Of a stretch of 64,000 nucleotides of DNA, positions 32,811 through 40,671 are shown one piece after another; positions within the stretch are counted from its first letter, which is position 1, and each line of letters opens with the position of its first letter. The stretch lies in NCBI GenBank assembly GCA_945868475.1, contig CAMBLM010000001.1, forward strand, positions 347,535 through 411,534, given 5' to 3'. Origin of the DNA: an uncultured Ruminococcus sp. (lineage in GTDB: Bacteria > Bacillota > Clostridia > Oscillospirales > Ruminococcaceae). The notes below the pieces were generated by a model. The model had not been told where the DNA came from. It saw only the letters and a list, made by a program, of their open reading frames with translations, and made no database searches. Made by a program: the position numbers and the translations under genes.

Positions 32811-33011
32811 ATGACAACTACTTACAGCGTGGAACTTGAAGCAAATGCTTATATGGACGATCTCTTTAATGGCACACTCGAAGAGTGCAGAGAGTATATT
32901 GCAAACAACTACACCGCCGAAGAAATCGCAGAGGAAAACGTAAGAATCGCAAAGATCCTTGTTGACGAGGATGGATGCGTAGCAGAGTGCCTTGATATTA
33001 TCGAGGCTTAA
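32811..33011 (+). CDS. Very acidic 66-residue protein, unknown function
   Basis: I chose the ATG at 32811 because GGAGGAAAC precedes it; the in-frame start at 32796 contains that site. The protein MTTTYSVELEANAYMDDL... is rich in Asp and Glu (about 19) with only about three basic residues, so it is strongly negative, and it has two cysteines. It is the first gene after the cassette promoter. Such composition is seen in DNA mimics and in some inhibitors, but no family is recognised and the function is open. Confidence 0.65.
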   Translation: MTTTYSVELEANAYMDDLFNGTLEECREYIANNYTAEEIAEENVRIAKILVDEDGCVAECLDIIEA

Positions 33012-33064
33012 CATAAAGCAGCTGAGCTAACGGCTTGACGGGCAAGCTTAAAGGAGGCATATAT

Positions 33065-33391
33065 ATGACTTATCAAAATTATCTTGCTCTCGTGAGAGAG
33101 TGCAAAAACTATAAGTCGGCCGAGGATATCCTTGCAGAGTATGGATATCCTGCAGATTGCGAGTGGACAGCGGATGGATTGATCAAGGCGTTTGACATAA
33201 TTTTTGCAGTGAGCGAGGCTGATATATCCAAGCTTGTAGAGCTTAGCGGCGGGAATCTCTCGGCGCTTTGCAGGAAGTTTAATATACCTTTGAGATCGGC
33301 TCAAAATTGGGTCAGAGGGGAGCGCAAGGCTCCTGACTATGTGATTGAGTTAATCGGGTATGCGCTAATGTCGGAGTGCGAAAAAGAATAA
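33065..33391 (+). CDS. HTH-type regulator of the right-end cassette
   Basis: 108 residues from the ATG at 33065 after AAAGGAGG. The N-terminal half (YQNYLALVRECKNYKSAEDI) is helical. The C-terminal LSALCRKFNIPLRSAQNWVR followed by GERKAPDYVIELIGYAL is a clear helix-turn-helix similar to that of small regulators in gut clostridia ('IPLRTVQNWxxGxRxPPEYV'). It is a good candidate to bind the ATGCTCAATGGG repeats in front of its own operon. Confidence 0.7.
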   Translation: MTYQNYLALVRECKNYKSAEDILAEYGYPADCEWTADGLIKAFDIIFAVSEADISKLVELSGGNLSALCRKFNIPLRSAQNWVRGERKAPDYVIELIGYALMSECEKE

Positions 33392-34182
33392 TGGGTAAGT
33401 TAATAAATATGGAAGGGCAACGGTATGGAAGGCTCGTTGCCCGAAAATATATGGGCGGCAGCAAATGGCTGTGTGAGTGTGATTGCGGCAATCAGACGGT
33501 TGTATCAAGATCAAACCTTGTCAACGGAGCTACAAAGTCCTGCGGCTGTTTGGCGAAAGAGCAATCGTCAATAAATGGCCAAAAAAGGCTAATGGATTTA
33601 ACCGGACAACAGTTTGGCAGGCTGACTGTTAAAGGATATAAAGGTAACGGTAAATGGCTATGTCAATGTCAATGCGGCAAGCAGACTATTGTAATAGGCT
33701 CAAATCTCGTCGGAGGGGGAACAGTATCTTGCGGCTGCAAACGAGCACCCGGCATTATTGGGCGCAAGATAGATCAGCTCACGGTAATAAAAAAACTTGA
33801 CAATAATGTATATCTATGTAATTGCGATTGTGGCAACACTCGCGAAGTCACATACAAGACATTGATGTCGGGTGCATATATGAGCTGTAAAGAGTGTGCA
33901 TCCAAGAGGGCAGTAGAGGCTATCGTTAGTGTGGCATTTAAAGATGGGACTGAGCCAAGCAAGATCAAGCTTGACAAGGCTCCCGGCAAGCTAAACAAGA
34001 GCGGTTATGTGGGGGTTAATTGGGACAAGTCGCGCGGTAAGTGGCAGGCTAGCTTACGATTTAAGGGTCACAAGTACAATCTTGGGCGCTTTGACAATAT
34101 CGAGGACGCGATCTACGCCCGAAAAAAGGCGGAGGAAGAGATATTTTTACCGTATATTGAGGAGCAAAAAAATAAGCAATGA
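33391..34182 (+). CDS. Triple zinc-motif protein with C-terminal AP2 DNA-binding domain
   Basis: 263 residues. Three tandem copies of a roughly 55-residue module (FGRLTV..., WLCxCxCG, ..SCGC) carry cysteines at 28/30/32/51/53, 91/93/95/114/116 and 143/145/147/166/169. The C-terminal AP2-like domain (about 203-250) reads SGYVGVNWDKSRGKWQASLR, then LGRFDNIEDAIYARKKAE. AP2 domains in phages are usually attached to HNH homing nucleases; here the nuclease is replaced by zinc modules. It starts with TAATG overlapping the HTH gene and ends only a few bases before attR. Confidence 0.8.
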   Translation: MGKLINMEGQRYGRLVARKYMGGSKWLCECDCGNQTVVSRSNLVNGATKSCGCLAKEQSSINGQKRLMDLTGQQFGRLTVKGYKGNGKWLCQCQCGKQTIVIGSNLVGGGTVSCGCKRAPGIIGRKIDQLTVIKKLDNNVYLCNCDCGNTREVTYKTLMSGAYMSCKECASKRAVEAIVSVAFKDGTEPSKIKLDKAPGKLNKSGYVGVNWDKSRGKWQASLRFKGHKYNLGRFDNIEDAIYARKKAEEEIFLPYIEEQKNKQ

Positions 34183-34186
34183 GTTT

Positions 34187-34231
34187 TTATGTGTAGGATT
34201 GGTATTGCAATTTCTTTTCATAAGCCCACAT
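34187..34231 (-). pseudogene. cotJC: cotJC 5' part, cut off by the prophage
   Basis: The start ATG at 34231 overlaps the cotJB stop (TGATG). The reading is MWAYEKK, then at the junction LQYQSYT and a stop within phage sequence, giving a 14-residue peptide. The intact gene resumes at 3871 with KLQYPV. Together the parts give the conserved CotJC start MWAYEKKLQYPVNIKNP. Confidence 0.88.
34188..34231. other. attR: right prophage/host junction
   Basis: Phage arm 34188-34211 (contains TATGTGTAGGATTGGTATTG) is followed by TT (34212-34213) and host cotJC codons. The arm is the inverse complement of the phage arm at attL with two differences in 24, so the joined phage ends make a nearly symmetric attP centred on TT, as expected for a large serine recombinase. 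Confidence 0.8.
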
Positions 34232-34485
34232 CAGTTAGCACTCCTTTCCCAAGGCCAAGGATCATCTGTCCAGTAAAAATGTTCATCGGAATCATTTTGA
34301 CGTGCAGTCAGCGGACCATATTTTTTATTATATGCTTCAACGGCTTTCTTTTTTCGTTCTTTTATCTCATTGAACTTCGCCAAAGCATTCCTGTCGTTCG
34401 GGTGAGTATCAAGAAATAAATTCAAGTCATAAAGATAGAAATCATACATCTGTATGACCTTTAAAAGATTACCTGCACACATCAT
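34231..34485 (-). CDS. cotJB: Spore coat protein CotJB
   Basis: 84 residues. The CotJB family is clear from YDFYLYDLNLFLDTHPND, AVEAYNKKYGPLTA and the ending FYWTDDPWPWE. I start at the ATG at 34485, preceded by GGAGGTGA; the in-frame GTG/ATG further up would overlap that site. It overlaps cotJA by 17 bases and its stop overlaps the cotJC start. With CotJA and CotJC it forms an inner-coat complex in Bacillus, expressed in the mother cell. Confidence 0.92.
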   Translation of the reverse strand: MMCAGNLLKVIQMYDFYLYDLNLFLDTHPNDRNALAKFNEIKERKKKAVEAYNKKYGPLTARQNDSDEHFYWTDDPWPWERSAN

Positions 34486-34660
34486 TGCAGTCACCTCCAT
34501 CACCTAAAAACGGAAAATAAAGCTCAGGAAAGACAGTTCCTTTTTCAAGAGCAATATTTTCAGGGTAGGTTTCATCATATTTTTGAAACGGAACATAGCA
34601 CATTGCAAGCGGAGTATTTTCCGGGAACAAGCTTGTTTCATTTTTATAGTTTTTATCCAT
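34469..34660 (-). CDS. cotJA: Spore coat-associated protein CotJA
   Basis: 63 residues from the ATG at 34660 (after AGAGGAGCT). The family motif is TPLAMCYVPFQKYDETYPEN followed by ALEKGTVFPELYFPF. In Bacillus it is needed for CotJC incorporation into the coat. First gene of the interrupted cotJABC operon. An upstream in-frame start at 34732 lacks a ribosome site. Confidence 0.92.
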   Translation of the reverse strand: MDKNYKNETSLFPENTPLAMCYVPFQKYDETYPENIALEKGTVFPELYFPFLGDGGDCNDVCR

Positions 34661-34703
34661 AGCAGCTCCTCTTTTCATTTTTAGTTTTATCACTTCCTTT
34701 TTC

Positions 34704-34730
34704 ATTATATGAAATGAGCTGTAAATTGAC
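34704..34730 (-). promoter_or_regulatory. Possible mother-cell sigma promoter of cotJ
   Basis: On the minus strand CATATAAT (34711-34704) resembles the CATA-type -10 of sigma-E/sigma-K promoters, with GTCAATTT 11 bases upstream. About 45 bases before cotJA. The -35 match is poor. Confidence 0.35.
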
Positions 34731-34763
34731 ATAAAAAATAATCAATAAAAATTTTATGTCCGC

Positions 34764-34792
34764 TTGCAAATTACAAAAAAATATTGTAAAAT
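34764..34792 (+). promoter_or_regulatory. Promoter of the comEA-like gene
   Basis: TTGCAA (34764-34769), 17 bases, TAAAAT (34787-34792), 32 bases before the GTG start. Confidence 0.45.
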
Positions 34793-34824
34793 GTAATTAT
34801 AAAGAAAAAAAGCGGTGATATATT

Positions 34825-35340
34825 GTGAAAAAATCTTTTATAAAAGCTGCCGCTGTGATCGTATCCGTATTAGTCTTTATACTCGTAATATCGCTGTATG
34901 ATTCGGAAAAACTTGCAGAACCGATCATCGGTTATTCCGAGGCAGTAACGCAGATACCTCTTGACAGTATGTGGGAAGAAACTGCACAAACCAAAGAAAC
35001 AACACAGACTTCCGAAACTCAAACTGTCACAACAGTATCAGCTTTGGAAAGCACCTCGGAAATATCCGAAAACGCGGAAACAATCACAAACGAACAGCAA
35101 ACATACACATCCGAAATTTCGGAAACGAATCAAACAGACGTACAGCAAAATGAGCTTATCAATATAAACACCGCCACGGCAGAAGAATTAAAACAGCTAA
35201 ATGGCATTGGCGATGTGATCGCAGCACGAATAGTTGAATACGCTCAAACTGTAGGTTTTAATTCGATAGAAGATATAAAGAACGTCAAGGGCATAGGCGA
35301 TAAAAAATTTGAAAATATAAAAGATAAGATCACTGTATAA
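34825..35340 (+). CDS. comEA: ComEA-like helix-hairpin-helix protein
   Basis: 171 residues with a GTG start. An N-terminal membrane anchor (IKAAAVIVSVLVFILVISL) is followed by a Thr/Ser/Glu-rich extracellular linker (about 50-105) and a C-terminal double HhH domain: ININTATAEELKQLNGIGDV, IAARIVEYAQ, VKGIGDKKFENIKDKI. This is the layout of ComEA, the surface DNA receptor of natural transformation. Other competence genes are not adjacent, except a comFC-like gene 2.3 kb on. Confidence 0.85.
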   Translation: MKKSFIKAAAVIVSVLVFILVISLYDSEKLAEPIIGYSEAVTQIPLDSMWEETAQTKETTQTSETQTVTTVSALESTSEISENAETITNEQQTYTSEISETNQTDVQQNELININTATAEELKQLNGIGDVIAARIVEYAQTVGFNSIEDIKNVKGIGDKKFENIKDKITV

Positions 35341-35360
35341 AGCGGTGGTCTTATTTTTAT
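35326..35360 (+). terminator. Terminator after comEA
   Basis: AAGATCAC and GTGGTCTT pair (one G-U) across the stop codon, followed by ATTTTTAT. The 14-base unit GGTCTTATTTTTAT is duplicated in tandem, giving a second T-run. Confidence 0.55.
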
Positions 35361-35385
35361 GGTCTTATTTTTATGGCATTTAATA

Positions 35386-35414
35386 TTGCAAAATACATTG
35401 AAATGTGATATAAT
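35386..35414 (+). promoter_or_regulatory. Promoter of recD2
   Basis: TTGCAA (35386-35391), 17 bases, TATAAT (35409-35414), 38 bases before the ATG. Confidence 0.55.
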
Positions 35415-35451
35415 AAAACATATATTTGTTAATGATTGGGTGTTTTACACA

Positions 35452-37671
35452 ATGGATGAAAACCAAGGTATAATAATAGAGGGTTCTGTCGATCAGATAC
35501 TTTTTTCAAATCCGTCAAACGGATATGCGGTTGTTGGTCTTTCGACCAATGATGGCGATATTGTTGTCACAGGCGAACTTGGAAACGTTGAAGAGGGCGA
35601 ACTTCTTTCCGTTACAGGAAAATATGTAAATCACCCGCGTTATGGAACGCAGTTCAGTGCCGATGTCTGCGAAAGAAAGCTTCCCGAAACATCTGCGGCA
35701 ATACTGAAATACCTTTCATCTGGCGTAATAAAAGGCATCGGTCCTACGCTCGCCAAAAGGATAGTTGAAAAATTCGGGGATAACACTCTCGACATTTTTG
35801 AAAATGATCCGGAACGTCTTAAAGAAGTCAAAGGCTTCACTCCGCAGAAAGCTGAAGAAGCGGCTATGGAATTCAAACGGATATACGGCATAAGAACGCT
35901 TATGATCTTTCTGTCCCAGTATGGCATAAGTCCCTCATTCGCTGTAAAAGCCTGGAAAAGATGGGGACAATATGCTGTTGATGTTATAAAAGAAAACCCC
36001 TATGTGCTTTGTGAGCAGGGGATAGAGCTTGATTTTGTCAAGGCGGAAAAAATCGCCGAGGAAATGAAAATACCGTCAGACAGCGAAGGCAGGGTAAGAG
36101 CAGGAATGTTTTATATCCTTACCGAGAATACATATCTCGGACACACTTGCCTGCCATACCAACACCTTGTTGAAACAACCGCAAAATATCTCAATGTTTC
36201 GGAAGAGCTCATTGACAAGGTTATTGATGATGAAATCGACGAAAACCGTCTTGCTTTATACACCAGCCGCAGACAGAACCGCGACTATATCTATATATAT
36301 GAATATTATAATGCCGAAACCTATATTGCAGGCAGACTAAATGTTCTTAATTCATTTATGAAGGATACGGAATATGATTATTCCAAGATGATAGAGCTTG
36401 AGGAAAAGTCCAAGAATATCGTTTATGCTGAACAGCAGAAAAAAGCGATCTCACTTGCGCTTTCCAAAGGCTTCATTGTCCTTACGGGTGGTCCCGGAAC
36501 GGGAAAGACCACGACTCTCAAAGCAATAATCTCGCTGTATGAACAACGCGGAATGAAAGTGCAGATCGCTGCGCCCACAGGAAAAGCCGCAAAGCGAATT
36601 TCCGACCTTACGGGATATGAAGCAAAAACGATACACCGTCTTTTGGAAGTTTCATTCGATAATTCGGGCAAGCTTCGTTTTAAGCATAACGAAACAGAAC
36701 CTCTCACCTGCGATGTAATGATAATTGATGAAATGTCAATGGTAGACTGCCTTTTGTTTGAGTCACTGCTGCGTGCATTAAAGCTTTCATGCAGACTTAT
36801 TATGGTAGGCGACTGCGACCAGTTACCGTCTGTAGGTGCAGGAAATCTGCTCAAAGATATGATCGAAAGCGGCGTTCTCTCCGTTGTACAGCTTAACGAA
36901 ATTTTCCGTCAAGCACAGCAAAGTGCAATCGTTATGAATGCTCACCGCATCGTTAAGGGCGAAAACATCGACCTTACACGAACTGACAATGATTTTTTCT
37001 TTATACAAAAGCTTGACTATCAGGAAGCTGCCGAAACAGTTGTACAACTTTGCACAGAACGACTTCCGAAAGCTTATAATTATTCACCCACTGATGATAT
37101 TCAGGTACTTTGTCCGTCACGAAAAGGTGTTCTCGGTGTAGTTGAGCTGAATAATGTATTACAATTTGCTATAAATCCACCTGAACGCGGCAAAAATGAG
37201 GTAAAAGGTATCAGCTACACTTTCCGCGAACATGATAAAGTAATGCAGATCAAAAATAACTACGATATAATCTGGAAAAAAGGCAGTGAGAACGGCTCAG
37301 GCATCTTTAACGGTGATATTGGCACTATTATAAAAATATCAAAGCGTGAATTAAAATTGGTCATTGATTTTGATGGAAGAATAGTTTCATACTCTACTGA
37401 AATGCTCGATCAGCTTGAACTTGCGTACGCTGTGACCGTACATAAAAGTCAGGGCAGCGAATTCAATGCAGTGATACTCCCACTGCTTGGAAATTTTGAA
37501 AAGCTTTATTTCCGAAATCTTCTTTATACTGCCGTTACAAGAGCCAAAAAAATGCTTATAATCGTTGGTTCAAAACGAACGGTAGAATTTATGATCGCAA
37601 ACAACAGACGCACAATGCGCTACAGTTGTTTGCGTGAAATGCTTGACAAGGAGATGGATTTCGGTGTTTGA
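35452..37671 (+). CDS. recD2: RecD2-like ATP-dependent DNA helicase
   Basis: 739 residues from the ATG at 35452 (IIIEGSVDQILFSNPSNGYA is the usual RecD2 start); an earlier in-frame start at 35359 overlaps the promoter. Order: N-terminal OB-like domain, HhH region (VIKGIGPTLAKRIVEKFG), then the superfamily 1B helicase with Walker A GGPGTGKTTTLKA (about 345), AAPTGKAAKRI, Walker B MIIDEMSM, GDCDQLPSVGAGN and the C-terminal motif VHKSQGSEFN and AVTRAKK. It unwinds DNA 5' to 3' outside RecBCD. The downstream comFC-like gene overlaps its end. Confidence 0.92.
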   Translation: MDENQGIIIEGSVDQILFSNPSNGYAVVGLSTNDGDIVVTGELGNVEEGELLSVTGKYVNHPRYGTQFSADVCERKLPETSAAILKYLSSGVIKGIGPTLAKRIVEKFGDNTLDIFENDPERLKEVKGFTPQKAEEAAMEFKRIYGIRTLMIFLSQYGISPSFAVKAWKRWGQYAVDVIKENPYVLCEQGIELDFVKAEKIAEEMKIPSDSEGRVRAGMFYILTENTYLGHTCLPYQHLVETTAKYLNVSEELIDKVIDDEIDENRLALYTSRRQNRDYIYIYEYYNAETYIAGRLNVLNSFMKDTEYDYSKMIELEEKSKNIVYAEQQKKAISLALSKGFIVLTGGPGTGKTTTLKAIISLYEQRGMKVQIAAPTGKAAKRISDLTGYEAKTIHRLLEVSFDNSGKLRFKHNETEPLTCDVMIIDEMSMVDCLLFESLLRALKLSCRLIMVGDCDQLPSVGAGNLLKDMIESGVLSVVQLNEIFRQAQQSAIVMNAHRIVKGENIDLTRTDNDFFFIQKLDYQEAAETVVQLCTERLPKAYNYSPTDDIQVLCPSRKGVLGVVELNNVLQFAINPPERGKNEVKGISYTFREHDKVMQIKNNYDIIWKKGSENGSGIFNGDIGTIIKISKRELKLVIDFDGRIVSYSTEMLDQLELAYAVTVHKSQGSEFNAVILPLLGNFEKLYFRNLLYTAVTRAKKMLIIVGSKRTVEFMIANNRRTMRYSCLREMLDKEMDFGV

Positions 37672-38365
37672 TATCAAAAAAGCCGGCGCATTTACACTTG
37701 ATCTGATATTTCCAAACAGATGTCCGCTCTGCGGAGAGGTCATCAACTGGAAATACGAATACTGTCAAGGTTGTTTTGATGAATTACCGTACACAGGTGA
37801 AGAATTCTGCCACGGCTGCGGTAATATTTCAAGCAGTTGTATATGTCACAGAAATGAAAACCTATTTTCCCGATGTTATGCTGCGTTTTATTATTTGGAC
37901 AGTGCCAAAGGCGGAGTAGTGTATCTGAAAAATACCAAGAACAATGTTTTTCCGAGGCTGTTCGCCGAAAAAATAAAATCCGATATCGAAGCAGACCCTT
38001 ATGAATTCAAAGCTGATTTCATCGTTCCTGTTCCGATGTCAAAGACCAAACTCCGGAAACGTGGATTTAACCAAGCAGAGGTTCTTGCCGATGCGTTGAG
38101 TCAGCAGCTCAACATACCGATTTGCAACAATGCACTTGTTAAAAGCATTTCTTTTGTTGCACAGCATAAACTATCTGCCACACGAAGAAAATCCAATGCC
38201 TCACACTTGTACTCAGCAGGCAAAAATATAGATATCAAAGGCAAAACGGTCATAATTGTTGATGATGTTATGACTACGGGTTCGACGATAAACTCCTGTG
38301 CCGAAATTCTTCTTGAAATGGGTGCAGAAAAGATAATTGCAGCAGTTGCTGCTTCAACTATTTAA
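37664..38365 (+). CDS. comFC: ComFC-like phosphoribosyltransferase-fold protein
   Basis: 233 residues from GTG 37664, which follows AAGGAG and overlaps the recD2 stop by 8 bases. N-terminal zinc fingers (CPLCGEV, CQGCFDELP, CHGCGNISSSCIC) precede a PRTase-type domain with VPVPMSKTKLRKRGFNQAEV and the PRPP-loop-like VIIVDDVMTTGSTINSC. This family (ComFC/GntX) takes part in DNA uptake or processing; the catalytic activity is uncertain. Confidence 0.9.
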   Translation: MFDIKKAGAFTLDLIFPNRCPLCGEVINWKYEYCQGCFDELPYTGEEFCHGCGNISSSCICHRNENLFSRCYAAFYYLDSAKGGVVYLKNTKNNVFPRLFAEKIKSDIEADPYEFKADFIVPVPMSKTKLRKRGFNQAEVLADALSQQLNIPICNNALVKSISFVAQHKLSATRRKSNASHLYSAGKNIDIKGKTVIIVDDVMTTGSTINSCAEILLEMGAEKIIAAVAASTI

Positions 38366-38403
38366 TTTTAGAACACTATAAATCCTGAAAGGAATGACAT
38401 ATA

Positions 38404-39408
38404 ATGGATATTGGAATTGATTTAGGAACCGCAAATGTTATTATTACAATGGGAAACAGCGGAATTGTACTCAACGAAGCATCTATCGTTGCTTTCAACA
38501 CGAAAACGGAAAAGGTGATCGCAGTTGGAACGGAAGCTTATAAAATGCTTGGCAAAGCACCCGAACACATTCTCGTTGTTCAGCCGCTTTCCGATGGCGT
38601 TATTTCTGACCATAAAATGACAGAATATATGGTAACTGCATTTATAGAAAAAATAACAGGGCAAAAGCTTCTTATGCCAAACATTGTAATGTGCGTTCCG
38701 TCATCGATAACAGACGTAGAAAGCAGGGCAGTTGTTGAAGCTGCAAAAGTTGCAGGCGCAAAGAAAGTATATCTCCTCGAAGAGCCGATCGCTGCACTTC
38801 TCGGCGCAGGAGTTGACATTTCCGCACCAAATGGAAATATGGTAGTTGACATCGGTGGGGGAACGACTGACATAGCGATAATATCTCTCAACGGAATTGT
38901 TGCAAAAGCATCGATCAAAGTCGCAGGAAATAAATTCGACAAGGAAATTGTAAAATACATCAGCAACCGTTATCGTGTTCTCATTGGTGAGAAAACCGCT
39001 GAAATGGCAAAGATATCCGCCGCAAATGTATTTGATCCCGACGGAAGCAAGACAATCGTTGTAAAGGGAAGACACCTTATAAGAGGACTTCCGGAATGTA
39101 TTCAAATCTCTGATTATGATATTTACGAAGCGATCATTGACAGCATAAATGAGATAGTCGCAAACATTAAATCTGTCTTTGAAAACACTCCGCCTGAACT
39201 TGTTGGAGATATTTATAAAAACGGAATTTATCTTACGGGCGGCGGCGCACTTATTAATGGACTTGACAAGCTTATTTCAAGTGAAATAAAAGTACCGTGC
39301 ATTGTTGCAAACGATCCGCTTTCCTGCGTAGCAAAGGGAGCGCAGCTTTCATTCAAATATCTTGATAAGCTTCTTGACGGTTTCCAAAACGTTTCACTTT
39401 ATAAATAA
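38404..39408 (+). CDS. mreB: MreB-like actin-family rod-shape protein
   Basis: 334 residues. All actin-fold nucleotide motifs are seen: IGIDLGTANVII (phosphate 1), LLEEPIAALLGAG, MVVDIGGGTTDIAI (phosphate 2) and GIYLTGGGALINGLD (adenosine). It polymerises beneath the membrane and guides cell-wall synthesis. It stands alone without mreC/mreD, so it may be one of several paralogues (Mbl or MreBH type). Confidence 0.9.
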   Translation: MDIGIDLGTANVIITMGNSGIVLNEASIVAFNTKTEKVIAVGTEAYKMLGKAPEHILVVQPLSDGVISDHKMTEYMVTAFIEKITGQKLLMPNIVMCVPSSITDVESRAVVEAAKVAGAKKVYLLEEPIAALLGAGVDISAPNGNMVVDIGGGTTDIAIISLNGIVAKASIKVAGNKFDKEIVKYISNRYRVLIGEKTAEMAKISAANVFDPDGSKTIVVKGRHLIRGLPECIQISDYDIYEAIIDSINEIVANIKSVFENTPPELVGDIYKNGIYLTGGGALINGLDKLISSEIKVPCIVANDPLSCVAKGAQLSFKYLDKLLDGFQNVSLYK

Positions 39409-39444
39409 AAAAATCCCGATTTCGTCTGAAATCGGGATTTTTTG
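39409..39444. terminator. Bidirectional terminator between mreB and oadB
   Basis: AAATCCCGATTTC-GTCT-GAAATCGGGATTT flanked by A- and T-runs on both sides; serves both converging genes. Confidence 0.85.
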
Positions 39445-39454
39445 ATACAATAAA

Positions 39455-40651
39455 TCAATAAGGGATAATGCTGAGGAGAACACCTGCTGCAACAGCAGAA
39501 CCGATAACACCTGCAACATTCGGACCCATAGCATGCATAAGGAGGAAGTTCTTCGGATTTTCTTCCTGACCAACCTTCTGAGATACACGTGCAGCCATAG
39601 GAACTGCGGATACACCGGCAGAACCGATAAGAGGATTAACTTTACCCTTTGTGAAGAGATACATAAGCTTACCGAAAAGTACACCGGCAGCAGTACCAAT
39701 ACTGAACGCGATAACGCCGAGGATAATAACCTTAAGGAACTTAGCATTAACGATCTTGTCAGCAGTTGTTGTAGCACCAACAGAAACACCGAGGAAGATA
39801 GTAATGATGTTCATGAGTTCATTCTGTGCAGTCTTGCAAAGTCTGTCGCAGACGCCGCTTTCCTTGATAAGGTTACCAAGCATAAGCATACCTACGAGAG
39901 GAGCTGCAGAAGGAACGAGAAGTGCAATAACGATTGTAACAGCGATAGGGAAGATGATCTTCTCCGTCTTGGTAACCTGTCTGAGCTGTGTCATAACAAC
40001 AGAACGCTCTTTCTTGGTTGTAAGAGCTCTCATTATCGGAGGCTGAATGATAGGAACGAGTGCCATATAGGTATAAGCTGCAAGTGCGATCGTACCGGTA
40101 TCAATATCAAATCCGCCGCTTCGGAGAAGCTTACTCGAAACGAAGATAGCAGTCGGGCCGTCCGCACCGCCGATGATAGCGATAGAACCGGCTTCCTGTG
40201 GTGAGAATCCAAGCCAAGCAGCACCCAAGAATGTAAGGAAGATACCTGCCTGAGCAGCAGCACCGAGAAGGAAGCTCTTAGGATTTGCAATAAGAGGAGC
40301 AAAGTCAGTCATACATCCGATTCCAAGGAATATGAGAGGAGGATAGATCTGAAGCTTTACACCCAAATACAGCAAGTCGAGCAAACCGCCGTTATGTAAT
40401 ATCTCGCCAAAATCAAGCTGGCGTCCGCCGCTGATATCAAAAAGCTCAGGATGATACATTTCTGTAAGCGGAAGGTTTGTAAGAAGCATACCGAAAGCAA
40501 TAGGCAAAAGAAGAAGCGGTTCAAACTGATGCTTGATTGCAAGGTACAGGAACACGAAAGAGATCAAGATCATTATAACAGACGGGAATGTCATATTGAC
40601 AATACCCGAGGTATCGATCAGTCCCTTAATGGATTGAATAAAAGTTTCCAT
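39455..40651 (-). CDS. oadB: Sodium-pump decarboxylase beta subunit (OadB/GcdB family)
   Basis: 398 residues, about ten membrane segments. Conserved parts: LGIGCMTDFAPLIANP, GIFLTFLGAAWLGFSPQEAG, SIAIIGGADGPTAIFVSSKL with the key Asp of the Na+ site, and GSAGVSAVPMAARVSQKVGQ. It couples decarboxylation of a biotin-bound carboxyl group to sodium export. The biotin carrier and carboxyltransferase subunits are not in this window, so the substrate is unknown. Confidence 0.93.
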   Translation of the reverse strand: METFIQSIKGLIDTSGIVNMTFPSVIMILISFVFLYLAIKHQFEPLLLLPIAFGMLLTNLPLTEMYHPELFDISGGRQLDFGEILHNGGLLDLLYLGVKLQIYPPLIFLGIGCMTDFAPLIANPKSFLLGAAAQAGIFLTFLGAAWLGFSPQEAGSIAIIGGADGPTAIFVSSKLLRSGGFDIDTGTIALAAYTYMALVPIIQPPIMRALTTKKERSVVMTQLRQVTKTEKIIFPIAVTIVIALLVPSAAPLVGMLMLGNLIKESGVCDRLCKTAQNELMNIITIFLGVSVGATTTADKIVNAKFLKVIILGVIAFSIGTAAGVLFGKLMYLFTKGKVNPLIGSAGVSAVPMAARVSQKVGQEENPKNFLLMHAMGPNVAGVIGSAVAAGVLLSIIPY

Positions 40652-40671
40652 CTTTGGTTTTTACCTTTCTA

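Larger units (their letters stand above)
3870..34211. mobile_element. Prophage, siphovirus type with HK97-like head, inserted in cotJC (about 30.3 kb)
   Basis: Bounded by attL and attR inside cotJC. It contains a recombinase, repressor, early operon, replication protein, terminases, complete head and tail modules, amidase, holin and a right-end accessory cassette. No essential structural gene is visibly missing or broken, so it looks potentially functional. Its coding sequence is richer in GAG, AAG, GGC and GCC codons and looks more GC-rich than the host genes on either side, an impression from reading, not a computed value. Excision would restore cotJC exactly. Confidence 0.93.

Noticed and set aside
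34188..34213. tRNA-gene attachment site
   Set aside because: No tRNA fold at either junction; the target is clearly a coding sequence and the enzyme is a serine recombinase.
39533..40204. 223-codon plus-strand frame opposite oadB
   Set aside because: Antisense to a strongly supported membrane protein gene; Arg/Asn-rich nonsense composition.
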